12,431 nucleotides of DNA from JBJKRF01 sp046704785 (lineage in GTDB: Bacteria; Chloroflexota; Anaerolineae; Anaerolineales; Villigracilaceae): contig JBJKRF010000100.1 in the NCBI GenBank assembly GCA_046704785.1, positions 1 through 12,431 of the forward strand. Direction: 5' to 3'. Under the pieces are notes generated by a model. That model was given only the letters and a program-made list of their open reading frames with translations, did not search any database and was not told where the DNA came from. Shown piece by piece: positions 1 to 5,340 of this stretch; position 1 is the stretch's first letter; each line of letters begins with the position of its first letter. The translations under genes were made by a program, and so were the position numbers.

Positions 1-1
1 A

Positions 2-79
2 AGTCAGGCCGATATCCACTATGCCAATCTCCAAACCGAAATGCACAACCTCCTCCAAACTCTCGGCCTTGCCGTGTAG
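2..79 (+). CDS. 3' end of an unidentified gene (partial)
   Basis: The reading frame is open from the window edge to a TAG at 77-79 and gives 25 residues ending LLQTLGLAV. The fragment looks like an ordinary amphipathic C-terminal helix. A strong hairpin starts five bases after the stop, which fits a gene end. The fragment is too short to assign to a family, and the rest of the gene lies outside the window. Confidence 0.4.
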   Translation, partial: SQADIHYANLQTEMHNLLQTLGLAV

Positions 80-83
80 TCTT

Positions 84-103
84 ATCGACAATCTTTTGTC
101 GAT
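84..103 (+). terminator. Hairpin after the partial gene
   Basis: ATCGACAA (84-91) and TTGTCGAT (96-103) form a perfect 8-bp stem with a TCTT loop, just behind the TAG at 77-79. There is no downstream T-run, so it is either a weak terminator, an RNA 3'-end stabiliser, or a DNA palindrome. The position after a stop codon favours a 3'-end role. Confidence 0.4.
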
Positions 104-151
104 GTAGCCGCTATAAGCGCCTAAATACGGCGTAAAAGGTCATATTTCATC

Positions 152-167
152 TGTGATGTACATCACT
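152..167 (+). promoter_or_regulatory. CRP/FNR-family type operator upstream of the Rrf2 gene
   Basis: TGTGATGTACATCACT contains a perfect 14-bp palindrome (153-166) and matches the CRP-type pattern TGTGA-N6-TCAC. It also resembles sites of other CRP/FNR-superfamily regulators such as HcpR. Its centre (159.5) lies about 42 bases upstream of the start of transcription predicted from the -10 at 190-195. That is the classic class II activator position, next to the -35. The palindrome and spacing are seen directly; the identity of the binding protein is inference. Confidence 0.55.
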
Positions 168-195
168 TGCCATTTTCCCAAACGCCCAATAGAAT
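167..195 (+). promoter_or_regulatory. Sigma70-like promoter of the Rrf2 gene
   Basis: The -35 TTGCCA (167-172), a 17-base spacer and the -10 TAGAAT (190-195) make a good housekeeping promoter. Transcription should begin near 202, giving a leader of about 50 bases before the ATG at 251. The -35 abuts the CRP/FNR-like palindrome, which suggests activation or repression at this point. Confidence 0.6.
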
Positions 196-250
196 TGAGC
201 ATAAGTAGGTGAATTTTACCCTTTTACGAAACCTTCGAGAGAGGCTGGTC

Positions 251-655
251 ATGCAAATTACTCGCCAAGCTGATTATGCAATTCGCGCTGTGTTATACAT
301 TTCAAAACTGGAGCCCAGCCAACGCGCAGCAACCAGCCAGATTGCCCAGGAACAACACATTCCACCATCCTTTCTGGCAAAGATCATTTCCCAACTCTCG
401 ATTGCTGGACTGCTCCAGACTTCGCGCGGTGCACGCGGTGGCGTGACGTTAGCGCGTTCTGCCCAAGAAATTACTTTATTGGATGTGGTTGAGGCCATCG
501 ATGGGCCCATCGCGCTCAACGAATGTGTCAGCGAGCAAGGCATTTGTTCGTTCGGGGACGATTGCCCGCTGCGTCCGGTCTGGTGCGACGCACAAGAAGA
601 ACTGGTGCAGCGATTAAAGGGCACAAACTTCGCCCAATTTGCATCGGCCAACTAA
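251..655 (+). CDS. Rrf2 family transcriptional regulator, Fe-S type
   Basis: This 134-residue DNA-binding protein belongs to the Rrf2 family (IscR, NsrR, RsrR relatives), which sense Fe-S status, NO or redox state. It begins with the diagnostic MQITRQADYAIRAVLYIS. A winged helix-turn-helix follows (about 24-68), with the recognition helix near PSFLAKIISQLSIAGL and the wing at RGARGG. Cys92, Cys99 and Cys105 sit where IscR has Cys92, Cys98 and Cys104. Cys112 is a possible fourth ligand, as no His stands at the IscR His107 position. An Fe-S cluster is therefore likely, but its type and signal cannot be told from sequence. The ATG at 251 was chosen over an in-frame GTG at 209 because the family N-terminus starts here and GAGAGAGG (237-244) is a well-placed ribosome site. 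The gene appears monocistronic, ending at a terminator. No Fe-S assembly genes are adjacent, so the regulon is unknown. Confidence 0.92.
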   Translation: MQITRQADYAIRAVLYISKLEPSQRAATSQIAQEQHIPPSFLAKIISQLSIAGLLQTSRGARGGVTLARSAQEITLLDVVEAIDGPIALNECVSEQGICSFGDDCPLRPVWCDAQEELVQRLKGTNFAQFASAN

Positions 656-692
656 ATCATCTTGCCATTTTGACGGGACACCACCTTTGCAG

Positions 693-726
693 AAAGCCCC
701 TCCCAACCCTGGCGAGGGGCTTTTCC
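693..726 (+). terminator. Intrinsic terminator after the Rrf2 gene
   Basis: AAAGCCCCTC (693-702) pairs perfectly with GAGGGGCTTT (714-723) around an 11-base loop, and the 3' arm runs into TTTT. This is a strong rho-independent terminator 38 bases after the stop codon. It isolates the regulator from the genes downstream. Confidence 0.85.
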
Positions 727-850
727 TATTCTCAAGAGGGCAACATATCCAACCCCAGAAACCTTCTACCCCCATCACGGATGAAAATTGCGTTTTTTAC
801 CGAGTGGAAACGCACAACATCGTGCCCTTTGGATACTTTCATCCATGAAC

Positions 851-868
851 ATTATACAATTGTATAAT
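851..868 (+). promoter_or_regulatory. 18-bp perfect palindrome embedding a TATAAT (-10) element
   Basis: ATTATACAATTGTATAAT is a perfect 18-bp inverted repeat. Its 3' half contains TATAAT (863-868), a consensus -10 hexamer. An alternative -10, TATACA (853-858), lies 18 bases from TTGGAT (829-834). The AT-rich core resembles MarR- or TetR-type operators, where a dimeric repressor blocks RNA polymerase. This would control the exported protein gene at 980 and perhaps hutU. No MarR or TetR gene is visible in the window, so the partner is unknown. The rest of 727-979 shows no supportable gene. Confidence 0.55.
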
Positions 869-876
869 TGAGAAAA

Positions 877-889
877 GCTCCAACAAAGC
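877..889 (+). repeat. Leader 13-mer shared with position 3510 (copy 1)
   Basis: GCTCCAACAAAGC begins 9 bases after the TATAAT at 863-868, so it would lie at the very start of the transcript. The identical 13-mer recurs at 3510-3522, also just downstream of a TATAAT. A small hairpin, CGAGA/TCTCG (893-897/902-906), follows here. One identical 13-mer pair is expected by chance in 12 kb, so only the shared position makes it notable. Confidence 0.3.
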
Positions 890-979
890 CTCCGAGATTT
901 CTCTCGAAGATGGACGAAGTCGCATTCCTCGTTTTCACCGCACCAACGCCCGAGGTTGCCCAATAACCCAGGAGGGAAA

Positions 980-1075
980 ATGAAAAACCTGAAACTTGTT
1001 TTAATCATCGAAGCTATTGCCATCATTTGTCTTGTGGCAGGGGAATCGCATTATTTCTATTCAACGGCGGAATGA
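980..1075 (+). CDS. N-terminal membrane anchor fragment, out of frame with the following gene
   Basis: The ATG at 980 is preceded by AGGAGG (970-975), the best ribosome site of this transcript. It encodes a typical export or anchor segment: a short basic start (MKNLK) and a hydrophobic core LVLIIEAIAIICLVAG. The frame then reads ESHYFYSTAE and stops at TGA 1073-1075. At the GGGG run 1040-1043, a -1 shift (or one missing G) would join it to the next frame, which continues GIALFLFNGG. That would complete one uninterrupted hydrophobic helix and lead into the exported domain. The fragment is therefore most likely the true N-terminus of the 1027-1758 protein. Alternatively it is a 31-residue leader peptide, since its TGA overlaps an ATG at 1072 (ATGA) in the downstream frame. 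Confidence 0.55.
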   Translation: MKNLKLVLIIEAIAIICLVAGESHYFYSTAE

Positions 1076-1758
1076 GCACATACCTGCCGATTGCCCCTGC
1101 AAGAACGACGCCAGACACACCCCGGCCAGTTTTCATGGCTACACTTCGCGCGAGCAGTGACCGAGACCTCTCTGGCTCGGAACTGGTCGATCTGGACGAT
1201 CAATCCACGCAGTATACGGATCATGACTCCAAGTTCGAAATCACCCTTCCAAATGGTTGGCTGACCCTGCGCCTCAACCAACAGGAATATTTCCGAGTTT
1301 GGGCAAACCAGGCGCAGAGCAACGCCCAACTGGAACACGCGCTAACGAGCATCCAAAACGACGATCCCAACCAGTTCCGCCTGTTCGCCTTTGACTTGAA
1401 ACCCGACCATCACGACGATCAGTTTCTGACCAACATCAACGTGACCTGGTTTCCCGACGAGAATCGAGCGCTGCAAGATTACTTGCAGGCAAACGTCGGC
1501 GACTTACGCGAACTCGCCATGCACCTCGACTCAATCGACAGCAATATAACCGAGACCAGCAGTGGGCTGACGGTGGGCGTGATCCAGATGCATTGGGACA
1601 CAAAAACCGACGACGGCTACAATCTCTACCAGGAAATGTATTTCCAACTCATGAACGGCTACGTCATCATCACTTTTTCTACTAACGAAAGCCTGGAAAG
1701 CCAGGCCGCGCCCGACGTGCAAACAGCTATTTCGTCGGTCAAGCTACTGAGCCGCTAG
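1027..1758 (+). CDS. Exported or membrane-anchored protein of unknown function, N-terminus frameshifted
   Basis: The frame is open from before 1027 (a TTG codon with no ribosome site) to TAG 1756-1758. Its first in-frame ATG is at 1072. The body starts with a low-complexity linker rich in Pro and Thr (YLPIAPARTTPDTPRP). It then has a globular domain beginning near SKFEITLPNGW, which resembles the start of PsbP/DUF1795/LpqN-like extracytoplasmic domains, and ends with hydrophobic beta-like strands (NGYVIITFSTNES, AISSVKLLSR). As read, the protein lacks a signal peptide. The missing one lies upstream at 980-1043 in another frame, so the intended product probably runs 980-1758 with one base lost or a -1 shift at 1040-1043. 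There are 45 bases to hutU, which suggests co-transcription. I do not recognise a specific function. Confidence 0.7.
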   Translation: MSCGRGIALFLFNGGMSTYLPIAPARTTPDTPRPVFMATLRASSDRDLSGSELVDLDDQSTQYTDHDSKFEITLPNGWLTLRLNQQEYFRVWANQAQSNAQLEHALTSIQNDDPNQFRLFAFDLKPDHHDDQFLTNINVTWFPDENRALQDYLQANVGDLRELAMHLDSIDSNITETSSGLTVGVIQMHWDTKTDDGYNLYQEMYFQLMNGYVIITFSTNESLESQAAPDVQTAISSVKLLSR

Positions 1759-1803
1759 AATCTGGTTGCCGTCACAGCAACCTGCTGCTGAAAGGAGAAA
1801 GAA

Positions 1804-3459
1804 ATGTCCAACCCTCGTGTTGTGCGCGCCCCGCGCGGTACGCAGCGAACCTGCAAATCCTGGCTGACCGAAGCCGCCTATCGCATGATCCAGAACAACC
1901 TCGATCCTGATGTAGCCGAAAAACCTGATCAACTGGTCGTCTACGGCGGACGCGGGCAGGCTGCCCGTTCTTGGGAGGCCTTCGACGCCATTTTGGAGAC
2001 GTTGAAAAACCTCGAGGACGACGAGACGCTGCTGGTGCAGTCGGGTAAGCCGGTGGCCGTCTTCAAAACGCACCGCGACGCGCCTCGCGTGTTGATCGCC
2101 AACTCGAACCTTGTCCCGCATTGGGCCACCTGGGAACACTTTGACGAACTCGCTGCCAAAGACCTCATCATGTACGGACAGATGACAGCCGGCTCGTGGA
2201 TTTACATCGGCACCCAGGGCATTCTCCAGGGCACGTACGAGACTTTCGGCGCGCTTGCCCGTCAACGGGATTGGGATTCGCTCAAGGGGAAATTCTGTCT
2301 GACAGCCGGCCTGGGTGGGATGGGCGGCGCACAACCCCTGGCGATCAGCATGAACAAAGGCGTCGCCTTGATCGTCGAGGTGGACCGGGAGCGGGCCGAA
2401 CGACGACGCGCCATCGGGTATGTCGATACGGTGGTGGATGAACTCGAAGAGGCGATGACGCTCGTCGAAGCGGCGCAGGCGACGGGGCGCCCGTTCTCCG
2501 TCGGGCTGATTGGTAACGCCGCCGATGTCTACACCGAGCTGGCCGCACGTGGTGTCGTCCCCGATGTCGTCACCGATCAGACGCCGGCTCACGAAGCGCT
2601 GATGTACGTACCCAGCGGCGTGAGCGTGGCAGCAGCAGACGAGTTGCGCCGCTCAGACCCGCGAACATACAAACAGCGTGCAATGGAATCGATGGCAAAG
2701 CACGTTCGGGCAATGCTCGATTTCAAGCGCAAGGGGGCCGAGGTTTTCGATTACGGCAACAACCTGCGCCAACAAGCCTACGAATACGGTGTGACGGAGG
2801 CCTTTAGCTTTCCGGGTTTCGTTCCGGCTTACATCCGTCCATTGTTCTGCCTGGGAAAGGGACCGTTCCGGTGGGTGGCGCTGTCGGGCGATCCGCAGGA
2901 TATTTACCGCACCGACGAGGCCATCATGGAGCTTTTCCCCGACGATGAGCACCTGCACCGTTGGCTGAAAATGGCGCGCGAGAAGGTGCCCTTTCAGGGG
3001 CTTCCGGCGCGCATCTGTTGGCTGGGGTACGGGGAACGTGTTCGCGCCGGATTGAAATTCAACGAACTGGTGGCAAACGGTGTGCTGCAAGCGCCCATCG
3101 TCATCGGGCGCGACCACCTCGACTCCGGCTCGGTAGCCAGCCCCAACCGCGAAACGGAAGGGATGAAAGATGGCTCTGACGCCATCTCAGACTGGGCCAT
3201 CCTTAACGCATTGATCAACGCCATCGGCGGCGCGACCTGGGTTTCGTTCCATCATGGCGGCGGCGTGGGCATGGGGTATAGCCAGCATGCCGGGCAGGTC
3301 ATCGTCGCCGATGGAACGCCCGAGGCCGCCGCGCGCCTGGAACGTGTGCTGACGACCGATCCCGGCCTGGGCGTTGTGCGGCACGCCGATGCAGGCTACG
3401 AGATTGCCATTGAAACAGCCAAACGATACGGCATTCAGATGCCGATGCGAAAAGGTTAG
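1804..3459 (+). CDS. hutU: Urocanate hydratase (urocanase)
   Basis: This enzyme catalyses the second step of histidine degradation in the cytoplasm: urocanate plus water to 4-imidazolone-5-propanoate, using tightly bound NAD+. The 551-residue length is the family norm. Visible family marks are YGGRGQAARSWEAF near residues 47-60, the NAD-binding glycine cluster LGGMGGAQPLAISMNKG (170-186), SGDPQDIYRTD (361-371), and the PROSITE-type signature FQGLPARICW (397-406) with active-site Cys405, equivalent to Cys410 of the Pseudomonas enzyme. RDHLDSGSVASPNRET (436-451) and HHGGGVGMGYSQHAG (483-497) follow. The ATG at 1804 follows AAAGGAG (1791-1797) at good spacing. The gene is intact. It stands alone: hutH, hutI and hutG are not in the window. 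It may be co-transcribed with the exported protein 45 bases upstream. A small GGTTGC/GCAACC hairpin (1764-1782) lies in that gap. Confidence 0.97.
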   Translation: MSNPRVVRAPRGTQRTCKSWLTEAAYRMIQNNLDPDVAEKPDQLVVYGGRGQAARSWEAFDAILETLKNLEDDETLLVQSGKPVAVFKTHRDAPRVLIANSNLVPHWATWEHFDELAAKDLIMYGQMTAGSWIYIGTQGILQGTYETFGALARQRDWDSLKGKFCLTAGLGGMGGAQPLAISMNKGVALIVEVDRERAERRRAIGYVDTVVDELEEAMTLVEAAQATGRPFSVGLIGNAADVYTELAARGVVPDVVTDQTPAHEALMYVPSGVSVAAADELRRSDPRTYKQRAMESMAKHVRAMLDFKRKGAEVFDYGNNLRQQAYEYGVTEAFSFPGFVPAYIRPLFCLGKGPFRWVALSGDPQDIYRTDEAIMELFPDDEHLHRWLKMAREKVPFQGLPARICWLGYGERVRAGLKFNELVANGVLQAPIVIGRDHLDSGSVASPNRETEGMKDGSDAISDWAILNALINAIGGATWVSFHHGGGVGMGYSQHAGQVIVADGTPEAAARLERVLTTDPGLGVVRHADAGYEIAIETAKRYGIQMPMRKG

Positions 3460-3464
3460 GTTCT

Positions 3465-3494
3465 TTGAGATTTCCCGTGGCAAGGGAATATAAT
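3465..3494 (+). promoter_or_regulatory. Near-consensus promoter directly after hutU
   Basis: TTGAGA (3465-3470), an 18-base spacer and a perfect TATAAT (3489-3494) begin six bases after the hutU stop codon. The start of transcription should fall near 3501. This gives the SH3b lipoprotein gene a leader of about 170 bases. The strength of the match makes independent transcription of the downstream gene likely. Confidence 0.65.
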
Positions 3495-3497
3495 GTG

Positions 3498-3552
3498 GGG
3501 CCTTTTTGTGCTCCAACAAAGCGAAGAGGAGCTTTTCGGCCCGTATTGTTGG
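3498..3552 (+). other. Structured leader with alternative pairings, upstream of the SH3b lipoprotein gene
   Basis: GGGCC (3498-3502) can pair with GGCCC (3538-3542), enclosing an inner stem GCTCC (3510-3514)/GGAGC (3528-3532) followed by TTTT. CCAACAA (3513-3519), partly in the inner loop, is also complementary to TTGTTGG (3546-3552), giving either a pseudoknot or a mutually exclusive fold. The inner stem plus T-run resembles a short terminator, so this could be an attenuator or a small RNA. The outer stem may begin just before the transcript start. The shared 13-mer occupies 3510-3522. The rest of the gap to 3669 shows no gene. Confidence 0.4.
3510..3522 (+). repeat. Leader 13-mer shared with position 877 (copy 2)
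   Basis: GCTCCAACAAAGC is identical to 877-889 and lies 16 bases after the TATAAT at 3489-3494. Downstream, CGAAGAGG here resembles CGAAGATGG at 905-913 near the first copy, though at a different distance. Here its 5' part forms the left arm of the inner leader hairpin. Confidence 0.3.
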
Positions 3553-3669
3553 CTTCCCCCCCTTTTTCTCATTGTAATCTTGCAAGGAGGCCGGTAAGAT
3601 AAAAACGCGAACCACCCACGCGTGACTTCGCTCATACCGACGGAGAGAGACTTTTTTGAAGGAGTACAG

Positions 3670-4443
3670 ATGAAATCAAGACCTTTGTTCATTCTTTTTG
3701 CAATTGCGGCGCTGATGTTAGCCTGCAATTTGCCAACAACGGGTGGCGTTGTTAGCCCTACTGCGACGCAATCCAGCGCCGCTGAGACGCTCCTCGCGCC
3801 AACGGAAACGCAACCCGCTGAAACTCCCACCGAGACCGAGACGCCCGTTCCATCGGACACACCGACCATTACGCCAACGCCAACCCCCTCCGTGCCGATG
3901 GTGACGCCTTCCGACCAACCCGTCAACTGTCGCTACGGCCCCAGCACGTACTACCAGCCGATTGGCGCATTGACCGTTGGAAACAGCGCACAGATTCTGG
4001 GCAAAAGCAGCGATGGCGGATGGTGGCAGATTCCAACTCCTAGTGGAAGCGGAAGCTGCTGGGTCGCATCTAGTGTGACGATCGCTTCGGGAGATTTGAG
4101 CGGCATTTCGGTTGTCTCGCCGCCTGCGCCGTTCGTCACCGACGTAGGCCTGACCATCGACCCCGATAAAGTCACCGTGCCGGGTTGTGTCTTTCCCTAT
4201 TCGCCGGTCAATTTGCACGGCACCATTGCCGTCAACGGGCCGGTCAAGGTCACCTGGCATTGGGAAGACAGTGATGGTCACGTCACAGCGGACGATTATC
4301 TCAACTTTTCAAGCTTTGGTTCGAAAAACGTCGACGACGTTTTGAGTTACGGTTCCGAAGGGGACTACTGGGTCAAATTGGTTGTGACGTATCCCAACAG
4401 TATGCAAGCACAAGCCACCTTCAAAGTGGTCTGCGGGCCTTAA
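3670..4443 (+). CDS. SH3b-domain lipoprotein with Thr/Pro-rich stalk
   Basis: This is a predicted 257-residue surface lipoprotein. The signal peptide has a short basic start and a hydrophobic core ending in lipobox LMLAC, so Cys19 should be lipidated. Residues 30-80 are a Thr/Pro/Glu-rich stalk with repeated TPT and ETPT units. A bacterial SH3 domain follows (about 84-138), marked by NCRYGPSTYY, LGKSSDGGWWQI and SCWVASSV. The C-terminal 100 residues (IDPDKVTVPG to VVCGP) look like an Ig-like beta domain with WHWEDSDG. SH3b domains usually bind peptidoglycan or cell-wall peptides, so an envelope role is likely, but no enzyme domain is present. The ATG at 3670 was chosen over an in-frame GTG at 3622 because GAAGGAG (3658-3664) precedes it and the signal peptide starts there. 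A strong promoter lies at 3465-3494. Confidence 0.88.
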   Translation: MKSRPLFILFAIAALMLACNLPTTGGVVSPTATQSSAAETLLAPTETQPAETPTETETPVPSDTPTITPTPTPSVPMVTPSDQPVNCRYGPSTYYQPIGALTVGNSAQILGKSSDGGWWQIPTPSGSGSCWVASSVTIASGDLSGISVVSPPAPFVTDVGLTIDPDKVTVPGCVFPYSPVNLHGTIAVNGPVKVTWHWEDSDGHVTADDYLNFSSFGSKNVDDVLSYGSEGDYWVKLVVTYPNSMQAQATFKVVCGP

Positions 4444-4460
4444 CTGGAAAATCCTTTTCA

Positions 4461-4492
4461 TCCCCAGGGCAGAGATAAGCCTGCCCTGGGGA
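4461..4492 (+). terminator. Strong hairpin after the SH3b lipoprotein gene
   Basis: TCCCCAGGGCAG (4461-4472) pairs perfectly with CTGCCCTGGGGA (4481-4492) over 12 bp with an 8-base loop, 17 bases after the stop codon. There is no T-run on either side, so this may be a non-canonical terminator or a 3'-end protecting stem. It lies early in the 217-base gap 4444-4660, which otherwise holds only the promoter candidate at 4552-4580. Confidence 0.6.
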
Positions 4493-4551
4493 ACCATGGC
4501 AAAGAGGGATATTACAAATGCCGCAAAGTATACCCATCTGTCAAATTTCCC

Positions 4552-4580
4552 TTGACGCACTTCACCAGTAGGATTACGCT
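4552..4580 (+). promoter_or_regulatory. Candidate promoter of the second lipoprotein gene
   Basis: TTGACG (4552-4557) is a near-consensus -35. Seventeen bases later TACGCT (4575-4580) is a poor -10. GTCAA (4540-4544) and TTGAC (4552-4556) form an inverted repeat overlapping the -35, which could be an activator or repressor site. The weak -10 keeps confidence low. Confidence 0.35.
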
Positions 4581-4660
4581 CTACAAAGATTGGCGGCAAT
4601 ATTCCATCGCAAAAATGGCAAAGCAGGCCAAATGATTTAAAAGCAAGGGAGCAAAAAAAC

Positions 4661-5233
4661 ATGCAAACGAAAAATCTAAAACGAGCAGGTGCGGTCATTC
4701 TCTTGGGAATCTTGTTCCTATGGGGCATGGTTGGCTGCACCCGCGCAACACAAAGTTCATCCGTGACAGCAACACCAGGAACAAGTGCGCCTGCGATTAC
4801 AAGCGCCGGGCCTGCTGTGATCGCTTTGAATTATTGCACCAACGTCAGCGCTTTGTGTATTGTCTCTATGGGCCTCGATCAAGGGAACAACTTATTGATC
4901 GTGTTGCGCAGCAGTAATTCATCCGTCTCAAACATCAATGCCAGAATCAGACAAGGAGATAACTGGCGAACATACGAATGCAATCCTGTGCAACTTTCTC
5001 CAAACACTTTTTACTGCATAGGAGGTCAACTCACCGACGGTGAAATAGTGTTAATGGAGGTTTATTCGAAGGAAGATAATCATCTGGTTGCCAGTGGTAA
5101 GGTTCTAGTTGCAATGAACGCCACCCCAACCGCAGGCGTTAAATCTACCGTAGCAACTACGATTACGCCCACCGTGGTTACTACGGTCACACCTTCCTAT
5201 CCCAACTCTTCCTACCCAAACACTTATCCGTAA
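4661..5233 (+). CDS. Small lipoprotein of unknown function
   Basis: This is a predicted 190-residue exported lipoprotein. The signal peptide (MQTKNLKRAG plus a hydrophobic core) ends in WGMVGC, a slightly atypical lipobox with Met at -3, so Cys26 should be lipidated. Residues 27-50 are a Ser/Thr-rich linker. Residues 53-150 form a compact beta-rich domain with four Cys (NYC, ALC, YEC, FYC), which could make two disulfides. The C-terminal 40 residues are again Thr/Pro/Tyr-rich (TPTVVTTVTPSYPN), unusual because the low-complexity segment lies at the free end. AAGGGAG (4645-4651) precedes the ATG. The composition appears more A/T-rich than the flanking hutU and cbi genes. I do not recognise the family; an Ig-like adhesive or binding role is only a guess. 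Confidence 0.8.
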   Translation: MQTKNLKRAGAVILLGILFLWGMVGCTRATQSSSVTATPGTSAPAITSAGPAVIALNYCTNVSALCIVSMGLDQGNNLLIVLRSSNSSVSNINARIRQGDNWRTYECNPVQLSPNTFYCIGGQLTDGEIVLMEVYSKEDNHLVASGKVLVAMNATPTAGVKSTVATTITPTVVTTVTPSYPNSSYPNTYP

Positions 5234-5256
5234 GGCAGCTCTGACTGCTCCAAAGG

Positions 5257-5289
5257 GTTTTTCACGAAGAAAAACACAGGGTGTTTTTC
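5257..5289 (+). terminator. Overlapping hairpins after the second lipoprotein gene
   Basis: GAAAAACAC (5269-5277) and GTGTTTTTC (5281-5289) form a 9-bp stem with a 3-base loop. The flanking A- and T-runs are typical of a bidirectional intrinsic terminator. GTTTTTC (5257-5263) can alternatively pair with GAAAAAC (5269-5275). The position 36-56 bases past the stop codon fits a gene end. The GC content of the stem is low, so strength is uncertain. Confidence 0.5.
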
Positions 5290-5293
5290 AGGG

Positions 5294-5322
5294 TTGCCTG
5301 GAAGACGCCCTGTTGATATTTT
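5294..5322 (+). promoter_or_regulatory. Candidate promoter of the 609-residue membrane protein gene
   Basis: TTGCCT (5294-5299), a 17-base spacer and TATTTT (5317-5322) give a moderate promoter with a predicted start near 5329. This is only about 12 bases before the ATG at 5341. That would make a very short leader, consistent with the absence of a clear ribosome site there. Confidence 0.4.
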
Positions 5323-5340
5323 GACCGAGATGACGCTTGC

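Noticed and set aside
209..250. Upstream GTG start for the Rrf2 gene
   Set aside because: The family N-terminus MQITRQADYA starts at 251 with a strong ribosome site, and 209 is only a few bases after the predicted transcript start.
781..867. Short frame MKIAFFTEW... (28 residues) resembling a glycosyltransferase N-terminus
   Set aside because: There is no ribosome site before the ATG, it stops after 28 codons, and its end runs into the 851-868 palindrome. The resemblance is limited to a few common residues.
1744..2592. Minus-strand 282-codon frame opposite hutU
   Set aside because: It lies entirely over the strongly supported hutU and its gap, has His/Arg/Gly-rich low-complexity translation, and no family motif. 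It is a shadow of a GC-rich gene.
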